Positions 34,087 through 42,788 are shown, numbered from the stretch's first letter. The stretch: DNA of 64,000 nt from Streptomyces akebiae (GCF_019599145.1 NZ_CP080647.1:4216001-4280000), one strand, 5' to 3'. Notes: a model not told the origin generated them from the sequence alone. Numbers and translations are program-made.

Positions 34087-34878
34087 ATGACCAGTCGGTT
34101 GCTCATGTCCTACGACGCGCAGGCGAAACGGGCCGCGGTGACGGTGCGGGAGCCCGCGGACGTGATCGGCTCCACGCGGGCCACGGAGATCCTGGACCAC
34201 GACGATCCGCGGGTCGGAGCGGTCGCGCGCCGGGTGCTGAGCGAGGCGACACCGCGTGACGCGCTGCGGACCGCGCACCGGATCATCGCCCGGGACGTAC
34301 GCCCGGTGTACTCGGTGGAGGACGGTCGGCGGGTGTCGCGGACGCTGCGGCTCGGGCGGGGCTCGTGCAGTCAGCGGATGGCGGCGCTGGAGGCGGTCGC
34401 GCGGGCCGTCCGGGTTCGGACGCGGGTGCGCGGGCTGCTGGTGGACGGGACCTTCTGGTATCCGCGTTTCCCGCGGCTGAAGCCGTTCGTGCCGGAGCAG
34501 GTCCTGCTGGCCTGGCCGGAGTTCAGGATCAGCGGCGCCTGGGTCCCCATCGGCGAACTCTTCGACGCCTCCGCCGCCACCGCTCCCGCTCCCGCTCCCG
34601 CCGACAGCGGCGTCGGCTTCGCCAACAGCGGCGGCGAGACCCTCTTCGACGCGGTGGCCCGTACGGGCGTCCGGTGGGACGCCTGCGGCGCCGAGGCCGG
34701 CACCGGACCCGGCACCGCCTGCGACCTCTCCGCCCGGGTCGTCGCCGACCTCGGCCACTTCGACGACCGCGACGAACTCTTCGCACGCCACGGCCAGACC
34801 CTGTGCTGGACGGCCCGCACCCTCACCGAGCCGGTACTCGGCCGCTGGAGCGCGGGAGCGACCCACCCGGCCGCCTGA
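34087..34878 (+). CDS. Transglutaminase-like superfamily protein
   Basis: A 263-residue protein. The likely catalytic Cys is in GRGSCSQRMAALEAVARAV, the usual G-x-C motif of transglutaminase-core proteins; a candidate His is within FRISGAWVP or HFDDRDELF. The block TRVRGLLVDGTFWYPRFPRL is conserved. An Ala/Pro run (about residues 160-172) is inserted midway. The role is unknown; such proteins are often proteases or amidases. Confidence 0.78.
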   Translation: MTSRLLMSYDAQAKRAAVTVREPADVIGSTRATEILDHDDPRVGAVARRVLSEATPRDALRTAHRIIARDVRPVYSVEDGRRVSRTLRLGRGSCSQRMAALEAVARAVRVRTRVRGLLVDGTFWYPRFPRLKPFVPEQVLLAWPEFRISGAWVPIGELFDASAATAPAPAPADSGVGFANSGGETLFDAVARTGVRWDACGAEAGTGPGTACDLSARVVADLGHFDDRDELFARHGQTLCWTARTLTEPVLGRWSAGATHPAA

Positions 34879-34969
34879 GGCGCCCGCACCGCCGCGCCCC
34901 CGCACACCGTCACGTACCGTTCGGCCGTGGCCGACTCCGGTGGTACCGCGACGTCGGGTTCGAGCAGGT

Positions 34970-35134
34970 TCACCCGGGGTTCGCCCACAGGGAGAGGCCG
35001 TTGCGTCCGGCGGCGCGGCTCGTGGCGCCGGAGAGCAGCAGCCTGTCGCGGGTGTTGACCGAGTTCTCGCCGGGCCCGTGCGGGGGGCGCGGCTGGAAGC
35101 AGTAGAGGCCGGAGTACCGCTGCCCGATGAGCAC
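34970..35134 (-). CDS. Possible small protein or gene fragment
   Basis: A 54-residue frame from GTG 35134 to TGA 34970. It reads IGQRYSGLYCFQPRPPHGPG and LLLSGATSRAAGRNGLSLWA, less GC-shadow-like than other frames here. It fills part of the 385-bp gap between the transglutaminase-like gene and the sensor kinase. It could be the C-terminus of a longer gene broken upstream by a frameshift. I do not recognise it. Confidence 0.3.
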   Translation of the reverse strand: MLIGQRYSGLYCFQPRPPHGPGENSVNTRDRLLLSGATSRAAGRNGLSLWANPG

Positions 35135-35263
35135 ACCGGACCGACAGGCCGATCGCCACCCTGCCCAGCCGCCCCCTCATCCGACCGTGCCCCTCATCCG
35201 ACCGTGCCACTCACCCGGCCGTTGCCCGGTCACCCGGCGACTCCTCGTCACCCGGCCACCCCG

Positions 35264-36808
35264 TCAATCCCCCTCGCCGCCGGCGGCCCCCCGCACCGTG
35301 AACCCGGTCACCAACCCCCCGCCCTCCCGGCGGAACGCGAACGGGGCGCCGCCGTGTGCGGATGCCACGGCTCGGACGATCGAGAGGCCGAGGCCCGAAC
35401 CGGGCAGGCTGCGGGCGTCGGGGGCCCGATAAAAGCGGTCGAAGATGCGTTCGAGGTCGCAGTCGGGGACGCCGGGGCCCCGGTCGAGGACCTCGACACG
35501 GACGACGTCGGAGTCGTCGCCTGGTTCGCCCGGACCGGCGAGTCCGCCGAGGTCGCCGCGGTCTCCCAGCTCGCCCAGTCCGCCCACCTCGCCGAGGGCC
35601 CCCGCCGACCCACGGGCGACCACGACCTCGATCGCCCCCGTGCCGCCGCGGTCGAACTTGGCCGCGTTCTCCACCAGGTTGGAGACCGCCCGCTGGAGCG
35701 CCCCGGCCCGCCCCTCGACGGTCGTGTCCCCGGCCACCCGGACGACGACCTCGCGCCCGGTGCGCCGCCGCGCGGTCCCGGCGACGTCCTCCGCGAGGTC
35801 GGCCAACTGCACCCGCTGCACCGGCTCGGTGCTCGACTGCCCGGCCGCGAGGTCGACCAACTCGTTGACCAGGTCGGTCAGTTCGAGGGCCTCCTGGGAG
35901 AGGTCGTCGACCAGCTCCGCCCGCATCCGGGGCGGCAGCTCGTCGATGCGCCGGAGCAGGGAGATGTTCGTCCGGAGGGAGGTGAGCGGGGTGCGCAGCT
36001 CATGGCCCGCGTCCTGCACCAGACGTCGCTGGTCCTCCTCCGACTGGGCCAGCCGGACCAGCATGCGGTCGAACGAACGGCCGAGCCGCCCCACCTCGTC
36101 CCGGCCCGCGACCGGCACCTGGATACCCAGATGCCCGGTCCGGGCCACGTCCTCCGCCGCCCCCGCCAGCTGCACCAGCCGCCGGGTCTGCCGCCGCGCC
36201 AGCCACCAGCCGAACAATCCGGACGAGATGACGACACCGGAGACGAACAGCAGGGTCCGCTGCTGCAGCTCCCGCAGCAGATCCTCCGTGTCGCTGAACT
36301 CCTGCGCGACCTGCACCGCGCCCCGGCCACCGCCGAGCGCGACGGTCACCACCCGGTAGCGGTCGTTGCCGACCTCGACCTCGCCGTGCTCGACCGTCAC
36401 CCCCGCGAGGACCGCGTCGGCCGTACGGCGGTCGGCGTCGCGCACGGGCAGGCCGGGGGCGCCCTCGTCGAGGATCTCCCCGTTCGGGCCGAGCACCTGG
36501 ACGTCCGTACGGCCGGAGCGGATCAGGTCGTCGCGCGGGCCGCCGCTGTCGCTCGGCGCGAAGTCCTCCGGCGTCAGCGGATCCTGCTCCACCAACTCCC
36601 GCAGATCACGGACGACTTCGGCGAAGACGGTCTGCTCGTCGACCCGCACCAGCCGTGCCGCCGCGCTGTAGCTGAGGATCCCGACGAGGACGGTGACGAC
36701 ACACGCCACCGCCACGAACGACACGGTGAACGTGGCCCGCAGCGAGGGCACCGGCTTCAGTCGCGAGAGCAGCCGGGGCAGGGACCGGACGCCACGGGGC
36801 GGCGGCAT
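35264..36808 (-). CDS. Sensor histidine kinase (OmpR-partner type)
   Basis: A 514-residue membrane kinase. TM1 is near residues 25-48 (ATFTVSFVAVACVVTVLVG), an extracytoplasmic sensor domain follows to about 185, TM2 is FVSGVVISSGLFGWWLA, then HAMP. The phospho-His is in DAGHELRTPLTSLRTN. ATP-binding boxes are NLVENAAKFDRG, DRGPGVPDCDLERIFDRFYR and GSGLGLSIVRAVASAHGG. A 35-residue Gly/Glu-rich insert separates N box and G1 box. It lies 12 bp after its response regulator. It resembles MprB-like kinases. Confidence 0.93.
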   Translation of the reverse strand: MPPPRGVRSLPRLLSRLKPVPSLRATFTVSFVAVACVVTVLVGILSYSAAARLVRVDEQTVFAEVVRDLRELVEQDPLTPEDFAPSDSGGPRDDLIRSGRTDVQVLGPNGEILDEGAPGLPVRDADRRTADAVLAGVTVEHGEVEVGNDRYRVVTVALGGGRGAVQVAQEFSDTEDLLRELQQRTLLFVSGVVISSGLFGWWLARRQTRRLVQLAGAAEDVARTGHLGIQVPVAGRDEVGRLGRSFDRMLVRLAQSEEDQRRLVQDAGHELRTPLTSLRTNISLLRRIDELPPRMRAELVDDLSQEALELTDLVNELVDLAAGQSSTEPVQRVQLADLAEDVAGTARRRTGREVVVRVAGDTTVEGRAGALQRAVSNLVENAAKFDRGGTGAIEVVVARGSAGALGEVGGLGELGDRGDLGGLAGPGEPGDDSDVVRVEVLDRGPGVPDCDLERIFDRFYRAPDARSLPGSGLGLSIVRAVASAHGGAPFAFRREGGGLVTGFTVRGAAGGEGD

Positions 36809-36820
36809 CGCGCGCCGCCC

Positions 36821-37564
36821 TCAGTCTTCCCGCAGCGCGTACCCCACACCACGCACGGTGTGGATCAGCGCCGGCGCCCCGGGCTCGTCGAGCTTGCGGC
36901 GCAGATAACCGACGTAGACGGCGAGGTTCTTGGAGCCGGGGCCGAAGTCGTAGCCCCAGATCCGGTCGTAGATGGTCGCGTGGTCGAGGACGATGCCGGC
37001 GTTGCGGACGAGTAGTTCGAGCAGGTCGAACTCGGTTCGGGTCAGCTCCAGTTCCCGTGCCCCGCGCCACGCCCGCCGCGCCTGCACGTCCATGCGCAGC
37101 CCGGCGGCCGTGAGGAGCCCGCCGGTGTCCGGTGACGCGGAGCCGGCCGAGGACGCGGCTGCCGGCGGCTGGGACGGAGCCGCGAACCCGTCCGAACCGC
37201 CCGTCCGCCGCAGCAGCGCCCGCAGCCGCGCGAACACCTCTTCCACGTCGAACGGTTTGACGACGTAGTCGTCCGCTCCGGCGTCGAGGCCGGCGATCCG
37301 GTCGGCGGTCTCCACGAGCGCGGTGAGCATCAGGATCGGCGTCCTGTCTCCCTCCGCGCGCAGCACCCGGCAGACCTGGAGGCCGTCTATGCCGGGCATC
37401 ATCACGTCGAGCACGAGCACGTCGGGCCGGTTGCGGTGGGCCTGGGCGAGCGCCTCGACGCCGTCGGCGACCGCCGTGACCTCGTACCCCTCCAGGGTCA
37501 GCGCGCGTTCCAGGGCATGGCGGATGGCACGGTCGTCCTCGGCGAGCAGCACGTTCTGGGGCAC
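36821..37564 (-). CDS. OmpR-family response regulator
   Basis: A 247-residue regulator. The receiver domain has the acidic pair LLAEDDRAI, the phospho-acceptor Asp53 in VLVLDVMMPGIDG, Thr in LMLTAL and Lys in VVKPFDV. A linker rich in Ala, Ser and Pro (about 123-150) leads to the winged helix: RTEFDLLELLVRNAG, RIWGYDFGPGSKNLAVYVGY and LRRKLDEPGAPALIHTVRGV. It pairs with the adjacent kinase; the pair resembles mycobacterial MprAB. Confidence 0.95.
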   Translation of the reverse strand: MPQNVLLAEDDRAIRHALERALTLEGYEVTAVADGVEALAQAHRNRPDVLVLDVMMPGIDGLQVCRVLRAEGDRTPILMLTALVETADRIAGLDAGADDYVVKPFDVEEVFARLRALLRRTGGSDGFAAPSQPPAAASSAGSASPDTGGLLTAAGLRMDVQARRAWRGARELELTRTEFDLLELLVRNAGIVLDHATIYDRIWGYDFGPGSKNLAVYVGYLRRKLDEPGAPALIHTVRGVGYALRED

Positions 37565-37844
37565 CCCACCAGTCTGCCAAGGTCACGGGCGCCCACCACC
37601 TCGTCGGAAGCGCCGGACCGCCCTTCTTACCGGCCTCTCACCCCGACCGCGCGTCGGGCTTACTCCTCCGGCGCAGCGTGTCCGTGTGACACCTGTCCGC
37701 ACGGGAACCCGGGCAGAGTGAGCAGATGGAGTACAAAGGGTCCGAACCAGCCAAACCATCACCACCACGCACATCGCCGGACAACAACTCCACCTCCGTA
37801 TAACTGCGTCACCACATCGCTCATCCCGTCGGGAAGGTAGGGCC

Positions 37845-39134
37845 TTGAGCCGCCGCATGAAGATCGTGTTCCTGCTGCACAACGCGTACGCCATCGGCGG
37901 CACCGTCCGTACGACGCTGAACCTGGCGTCGGCGCTCGCGGACCACCACGACGTCGAGATCGCCTCGATGGCCCGCCACCTGGACGAGCCCCGCTTCGCG
38001 GTCGACCCGAGGGTCCGGCTCGTCCCCCTGGTGGACATCCGCCCGTACAGCCCCGACCTGCGCGATCCGGCCCAGGCGCAGCCCGCGACGGACTTCCCGG
38101 CCGAGGACAAGCGGCACCGTCAGTACAGCCGTCTCACCGACCTCCGGGTCCGCTCCTATCTGGCCCGCTGCGGCGCGCACGTCGTCATCGGCACCCGCCC
38201 CGGCATCAACGTCTACGTCTCCCGCTTCGCGCCCCGCCGCGCCCTGCGCATCGCCCAGGAACACCTGCGCCACGACGCCCACTCCAAGCAGCTCCGCAAG
38301 GCCCTCGCCCGCCACTACCGCACGCTGGACGCGGTCGTCACGACGACGGCCGCCGACGCGGCGGTGTACCGCGCACGGATGAAACTGCCGGGCGTACGGG
38401 TGATGTCGGTGCCCAACATCGTCCCGGAGGCCGGGGTCGCCCCGTCGGACTGCTCGGCCCCCGTGATCGCGGCCGCCGGCCGCCTCGCCCGGGGCAAACG
38501 CTTCGATCTGCTTCTGGAGGCGTTCGCGAAGGTCGCCACGAAGGAACCCGACTGGCAGCTGCGCATCTACGGCGGCGGCAAGCAGCAGGGGCGCCTGGAG
38601 GCCCTCGTCCAGGACCTCTGCCTCACCGACCGGGCGCATCTGATGGGCCCGCACACCCCCATCGAGGAGGAGTTCGCGCGGGCCTCCATCGTCGTCAGCG
38701 CCTCCGACGCCGAGTCCTTCGGCATGACCCTCGTCGAGGCCATGCGCTGCGGGGTCCCCGTCGTCAGCACCGACTGCCCGCTGGGCCCCGCCGAGATCAT
38801 CACCGACGGCGTCGACGGCCGCCTCGTCCCGGTCGACGACCCGCACGCCCTGGCGGATGCCCTGCTGGACCTCACCGCGGACCCCTCGCTGCGCCGCGCC
38901 ATGGGCCGAGCCGCCCTCGAGAGCGCCCACCGCTACGACCCGGGCCCAGCCGTCACCAAGTACGAACACCTCTTCGCAGAACTACGCGAAACGAGGCTCC
39001 GGCGCACGTGGGAACGGGAATCGACGAGGGCGAGGGGCTGGCTGCGCCGCCGGGTGCGCGCTTGGACAAAAGTCACCGGGTCTTTCAGGGGCGCGGGGAA
39101 CCGCGCGAGCAACCACACACACCGCGCGGCCTGA
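37845..39134 (+). CDS. Glycosyltransferase family 4 protein
   Basis: A 429-residue GT-B glycosyltransferase. N-terminal domain: KIVFLLHNAYAIGGTVRTT. C-terminal donor-binding domain: AAGRLARGKRFDLLLEAFAK, RIYGGGKQQGRLEALVQDL, and the GT4 EX7E motif in SDAESFGMTLVEAMRCGVPV. TTG 37845 has GGAAGG upstream; an ATG at 37857 is possible. The last about 20 residues are encoded by a copy of the dispersed repeat and look non-native. The sugar and acceptor are unknown. Confidence 0.92.
   Translation: MSRRMKIVFLLHNAYAIGGTVRTTLNLASALADHHDVEIASMARHLDEPRFAVDPRVRLVPLVDIRPYSPDLRDPAQAQPATDFPAEDKRHRQYSRLTDLRVRSYLARCGAHVVIGTRPGINVYVSRFAPRRALRIAQEHLRHDAHSKQLRKALARHYRTLDAVVTTTAADAAVYRARMKLPGVRVMSVPNIVPEAGVAPSDCSAPVIAAAGRLARGKRFDLLLEAFAKVATKEPDWQLRIYGGGKQQGRLEALVQDLCLTDRAHLMGPHTPIEEEFARASIVVSASDAESFGMTLVEAMRCGVPVVSTDCPLGPAEIITDGVDGRLVPVDDPHALADALLDLTADPSLRRAMGRAALESAHRYDPGPAVTKYEHLFAELRETRLRRTWERESTRARGWLRRRVRAWTKVTGSFRGAGNRASNHTHRAA
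39084..39116. repeat. Dispersed repeat, copy 2 (inside coding sequence)
   Basis: TTCAGGGGCGCGGGGAACCG followed by CGCGAGCAACCAC. It is translated as part of the C-terminal tail (FRGAGNRASN) of the glycosyltransferase. Same family as 19855, 51227 and 56807. Confidence 0.8.
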
Positions 39135-39160
39135 ATCCCACCGCACCCCCACGGCGCAGC

Positions 39161-39781
39161 TCAGCCCCGAAGGGCCGCCAACTGCTCCTCGAAGGGCACG
39201 ACAACGAACCCCTCGGTCTCTGTCCCGGACTCGGGCGCGGACTCGAACGGCGGCGCCACCCGCCGGGACAGCCCGGCCATCAACCCGGCCAGCTCGGACG
39301 CCGCCCGCTCGATCCGCCCGGCCAGCCCCTCCGCGCCCCAGTCCTCCGACGCGGCGTACACCCCCGTGGGCACCACGACGGCCCGCAGATACGCGAACAG
39401 CGGCCGCATCGCGTGCTCCAGCACCAGCGAGTGCCGAGCCGACCCGCCGGTCGCGGCGATCAGCACCGGCTTCCCGGCCAGCGCGTCCCGGTCCAGCACG
39501 TCGAAGAAGGACTTGAACAACCCGCTGTACGACGCGGAGAACACCGGAGTCACCACCACGAGCCCGTCGGCCCCCGCCACCGCGTCCGACGCGGCGGCGA
39601 GCCGCCGGCCCGGGAACCCGTTCGTGAAGTTGTGCGCGATCTCCACCGCGAGGTCCCGCAGTTCGACCACCTGCACCTCGACCGAGGCGTCCTGGGCGAC
39701 CACGGCGGCGGCGAGCCGGTCGCCCAACAGCCGCGTGGACGAGGGCACACTCAGCCCCGCCGAGACGACGACGAGCTTCAC
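39161..39781 (-). CDS. NADPH-dependent FMN reductase (CE1759-type)
   Basis: A 206-residue flavodoxin-fold reductase. KLVVVSAGLSVPSSTRLLGD is the FMN phosphate loop, VVVTPVFSASYSGLFKSFFD the ring-binding region, and LIAATGGSARHSL follows. It starts with GTG overlapping the stop of the luciferase-like gene (GTGA). This pairing of a reductase with a CE1758-type luciferase-like monooxygenase is known from actinobacteria; the reductase would supply FMNH2. The name follows the family rather than a known substrate. Confidence 0.9.
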   Translation of the reverse strand: MKLVVVSAGLSVPSSTRLLGDRLAAAVVAQDASVEVQVVELRDLAVEIAHNFTNGFPGRRLAAASDAVAGADGLVVVTPVFSASYSGLFKSFFDVLDRDALAGKPVLIAATGGSARHSLVLEHAMRPLFAYLRAVVVPTGVYAASEDWGAEGLAGRIERAASELAGLMAGLSRRVAPPFESAPESGTETEGFVVVPFEEQLAALRG

Positions 39782-40923
39782 GACACACTCTCCTTCTTCT
39801 CCGCGTCCTTCTTCTCCGCGTCCTTCTGCTCGGCGTCCTTCTGCTCCGCCGCCAGCAGCGACCCGTGGGTCGGCGCGTCCGGCACGTCCGCCGGGCGCCC
39901 CTTCGCGAACTCCTCGCGCAGCACCGGCACGACCTCCTCGCCGAGCATGTCGAGCTGTTCGAGGACGGTCTTCAGGGGCAGCCCCGCGTGGTCGAGGAGG
40001 AACAGCTGCCGCTGGTAGTCCCCGGCGTACTCGCGGAACGCCAGCGTCTTCTCGATCACCTGCTGCGGCGAGCCGACGGTGAGCGGCGTCTGGTCGGCGA
40101 AGTCCTCCAGGGAGGGCCCGTTGCCGTAGACCGGCGCGACGTCGAAGTACGGCCGGAACTCCCGTACCGCGTCCTGCGAGTTCTTCCGCATGAAGATGTG
40201 ACCGCCGAGGCCGACGATCGCCTGTTCGGGCGTGCCGTGCCCGTAGTGGGCGTAGCGCTGCCGGTACAGCTCGACCATGCGCTTGGTGTGGTCGGCCGGC
40301 CAGAAGATGTTGTTGTGGAAGAAGCCGTCGCCGTAGTACGCGGCCTGCTCGGCGATCTCGGGCGAGCGGATGGAGCCGTGCCAGACGAACGGCGGTACGC
40401 CGTCCAGCGGGCGCGGCGTGGAGGTGAAGCCCTGCAGCGGCGTGCGGAACTTGCCCTCCCAGGTGACGACGTCCTCGCGCCACAGCCGGCGCAGCAGCGC
40501 GTAGTTCTCGATGGCGAGGTTGATGCCCTGCCGGATGTCCTGCCCGAACCACGGGTAGACCGGACCGGTGTTCCCGCGCCCCATCATCAGGTCCACCCGC
40601 CCGTCGGCCAGGTGCTGGAGCATCGCGAAGTCCTCGGCGATCTTCACCGGGTCGTTGGTGGTGATGAGGGTCGTGGAGGTGGAGAGGATCAGCTTCTCGG
40701 TGCGCGCGGCGACATAGCCGAGCATCGTGGTCGGCGACGACGGCACGAACGGCGGGTTGTGGTGCTCACCGGTGGCGAAGACGTCGAGGCCGACCTCCTC
40801 CGCCTTCAGCGCGATCTCGACCATCGCCTTGATGCGCTCGCGCTCGGTCGGCGTCCGGCCCGTGGTGGGGTCCGGCGTCACATCACCGACGCTGAAGATC
40901 CCGAACTGCATCATGGCTGCCAC
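39778..40923 (-). CDS. LLM-class flavin-dependent monooxygenase (CE1758-type)
   Basis: A 381-residue TIM-barrel luciferase-like protein. Blocks: FGIFSVGDVTPDPTTGRTPT, FATGEHHNPPFVPSSPTTML, LSTSTTLITTNDPVKIAEDF, DLMMGRGNTGPVYPWFGQD, VWHGSIRSPEIAEQAAYYG. It would oxidise an unknown substrate with FMNH2 from the partner reductase. The C-terminal 20 residues (AEQKD and AEKKD units) come from a 15-bp tandem repeat at 39792-39850 and look like a length-variable tail. ATG at 40923 has GGAG 11 bp upstream. Confidence 0.9.
   Translation of the reverse strand: MAAMMQFGIFSVGDVTPDPTTGRTPTERERIKAMVEIALKAEEVGLDVFATGEHHNPPFVPSSPTTMLGYVAARTEKLILSTSTTLITTNDPVKIAEDFAMLQHLADGRVDLMMGRGNTGPVYPWFGQDIRQGINLAIENYALLRRLWREDVVTWEGKFRTPLQGFTSTPRPLDGVPPFVWHGSIRSPEIAEQAAYYGDGFFHNNIFWPADHTKRMVELYRQRYAHYGHGTPEQAIVGLGGHIFMRKNSQDAVREFRPYFDVAPVYGNGPSLEDFADQTPLTVGSPQQVIEKTLAFREYAGDYQRQLFLLDHAGLPLKTVLEQLDMLGEEVVPVLREEFAKGRPADVPDAPTHGSLLAAEQKDAEQKDAEKKDAEKKESVS
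39792..39850. repeat. 15-bp tandem repeat in the monooxygenase 3' end
   Basis: Four near-identical units of CTTCTTCTCCGCGTC type. Each encodes five residues of the form DAEKK on the minus strand, so copy changes keep the frame. Confidence 0.85.
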
Positions 40924-41292
40924 CCTCTCCAGGTTGTTTACGATTCAACTATACCCATGAACGAGGGCGCCGCTCTCCCTATTCCTGAGGGGTCCACCGC
41001 GGAAGGTGCAGGGCAGGGGTCGGGTCCGCGGGATCCGGGTCCGCGGGCATCCAGGTCCGCGGGCATCCAGGTCCGCGGACATCCGGGTCCCGGGCATCCA
41101 GGTCCGCCCGGACGGTCTTCCGCCCCTTTGCCCGGGCCCACCCCACGCCGCACTGGACCGGCGCCGCCGCGTACACCCGCCGGAGGCGTTCCCCACCGCT
41201 CAGGCCCAAGCCCCGGCCTCGATGCCTGCCTCTACCCCGTGCGGACGCGGTCGACGAGGGGCCCGGCGAGGTCGACCTGCGGGTCGGGGCGG
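40924..41292. other. 369-bp non-coding region with tandem repeats
   Basis: It contains an AT-rich patch (about 40935-40955) that is probably the monooxygenase promoter region, a 15-16-bp tandem array at 41021-41110, and G/C-rich sequence without convincing genes. Confidence 0.55.
41021..41110. repeat. 15-16 bp tandem repeat
   Basis: About five and a half imperfect copies of GGTCCGCGGGCATCCA. No unique spacers occur between the units. Confidence 0.8.
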
Positions 41293-41463
41293 CTACTTCG
41301 CGTGCATGACCGCGTAGATCATCACGAACGCCACGAGGTGGATACCGAAGAGGAAGTACGCGAGGTACCACCACACATACCGCTCGTTCTTCTTCTCCTC
41401 GGCGAGGCGACGCCTCTCGGGTGTCAGGTCCTCGTCGGGAGCCGGAGCGCCCTCGGCCGCCAT
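41293..41463 (-). CDS. Small single-span membrane protein
   Basis: A 56-residue protein. The first 30 residues are charged (DEDLTPERRRLAEEKKNERY), followed by one hydrophobic span (YFLFGIHLVAFVMIYAVM) and a short HAK end. ATG overlaps the stop of the upstream SDR gene by one base, which supports it as real. It resembles small DUF6126-like proteins, but I am not certain. Function unknown. Confidence 0.7.
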   Translation of the reverse strand: MAAEGAPAPDEDLTPERRRLAEEKKNERYVWWYLAYFLFGIHLVAFVMIYAVMHAK

Positions 41464-42239
41464 CACGACTTCCGGTGGACCTTGGTGTTGGAGGCCTGGG
41501 CGCGGGGGCGCAGGACGAGGAGGTCGACGTTCACATGGCTGGGCCGGGTGACCGCCCAGGTGATCGTGTCGGCGACGTCGTCGGCGGTCAGGGGCTCCGC
41601 GACGCCCTCGTAGACGCTCGCCGCCTTCGCCGCGTCGCCGCCGAAGCGGGTCAGCGCGAACTCGTCCGTCTTCACCATGCCGGGCGCGATCTCGATCACT
41701 CGCACCGGCGTCCCGACGATCTCCAGCCGCAGCGTCTCCGCGAGGACGTGCGCGCCGTGCTTGGCGGCGACATAGCCCGCGCCGCCCTCGTACGTCCCGT
41801 GCCCGGCCGTCGACGACACCACGACCACCGTGCCGTCACCGCTCGCGGTCAGCGCGGGCAGCAGGGCCTGGGTGACATTCAGCGTGCCGATGACGTTCGT
41901 CTCGTACATGGTGCGCCAGTCGGCCGGGTCGCCGGTCGCCACCGGGTCGGCGCCGAGCGCGCCGCCCGCGTTGTTGACCAGCACACCGATCTTCTTGAAC
42001 GCGGTCGCGAACTCGTCCACCGCCGCCCGGTCCGTGACGTCCAGGGCGTAGGCCATGGCCTCTCCGCCCGCCTTGCCGATCTCCTCGGCGAGCGCCTCGA
42101 TCCGATCCTTGCGCCGCGCGGTCAGCACGACCCGGTACCCGGCCGCGGCCAGCTGCCGGGCCGTGGCGGCGCCGATCCCGCTGCTCGCACCGGTGACGAC
42201 GGCGATGCGGGAGGCGGCGGACGGTACGGCGGTGGCCAT
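41463..42239 (-). CDS. Short-chain dehydrogenase/reductase
   Basis: A 258-residue classical SDR. Cofactor motif TGASSGIGAATARQLA, NNAG in VLVNNAGGALG, catalytic Ser in VVVVSSTAGHG and Y-x3-K in GYVAAKHGAHVLAE. The Arg in VVLTARRKDR after beta-strand 2 suggests NADP. ATG 42239 with AGGAG is clear. It is followed by the small membrane protein with one-base overlap. The substrate is unknown. Confidence 0.93.
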   Translation of the reverse strand: MATAVPSAASRIAVVTGASSGIGAATARQLAAAGYRVVLTARRKDRIEALAEEIGKAGGEAMAYALDVTDRAAVDEFATAFKKIGVLVNNAGGALGADPVATGDPADWRTMYETNVIGTLNVTQALLPALTASGDGTVVVVSSTAGHGTYEGGAGYVAAKHGAHVLAETLRLEIVGTPVRVIEIAPGMVKTDEFALTRFGGDAAKAASVYEGVAEPLTADDVADTITWAVTRPSHVNVDLLVLRPRAQASNTKVHRKS

Positions 42240-42344
42240 GAGCTGCTCCTGGGGCGGTACGAATCGAACGTCGGTCTCTGCCCGGCCAGGATAGGCGGGC
42301 GGTGGGACAATGACAGAGGTGATCCCCGGTACAGGAGGTGGATC

Positions 42345-42788
42345 ATGGGACAGGCGCGCGAGCTGATGGACCAGCTCACCGAGGCGCTCACCACACACCA
42401 GGACCCCAAGACCGTCGCGAACCTCTTCGCGGAGGACGCGGTCGCCCACACCCCGGACGGCGGAGAACTCCACGGGCGGGACGCCATCGCCGACTACTGG
42501 CAGCAGATGACGGACGCCATGCCCGGGGCCAGGTACGAGTCGCTCTCCTCCTTCGAGGTCGGCGACACCGCCATCGACGAGGGCATCTTCAGCGGCACCA
42601 ACAGCGGCCCGCTGGCGTTCCCCGACGGAACGTCCATCCCCGCCACCCACAAGGACATCAGGATGCGCGGCGTGGACTTCGCCACGGTCCGGGACGGCCA
42701 GATCACCAGCTACCGGCTCTACTTCGACCAGCTGGAATTTATGAACCAACTCGGCCTGCTACCGGAGGAATTGACACAGCCGTCGTAG
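42345..42788 (+). CDS. SnoaL-like/nuclear transport factor 2 family protein
   Basis: A 147-residue alpha+beta-barrel protein: DQLTEALTTHQDPKTVANLF, AEDAVAHTPDGGELHGRDAI, DYWQQMTDAMPGARYES, and RDGQITSYRLYFDQLEFMNQ. An AGGAGGTG ribosome binding site fixes ATG 42345. Members are small-molecule isomerases, hydrolases or ligand carriers. The stop codon lies in the first units of a 16-bp tandem repeat. Confidence 0.9.
   Translation: MGQARELMDQLTEALTTHQDPKTVANLFAEDAVAHTPDGGELHGRDAIADYWQQMTDAMPGARYESLSSFEVGDTAIDEGIFSGTNSGPLAFPDGTSIPATHKDIRMRGVDFATVRDGQITSYRLYFDQLEFMNQLGLLPEELTQPS

Noticed and set aside
34940..37015. Long plus-strand frame antisense to the two-component system
   Set aside because: High-GC DNA leaves long open frames opposite real genes. 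Its product has no domain pattern and the minus-strand genes have complete motifs. The same holds for frames at 10042-11913 (minus), 10956-13289 and 15076-17046 (plus).
39161..42788. Secondary-metabolite gene cluster (FMN reductase, luciferase-like monooxygenase, SDR, SnoaL-like protein)
   Set aside because: No core biosynthetic enzyme (PKS, NRPS, terpene synthase, RiPP) is present, and the genes sit in different transcription units with repeats between them.
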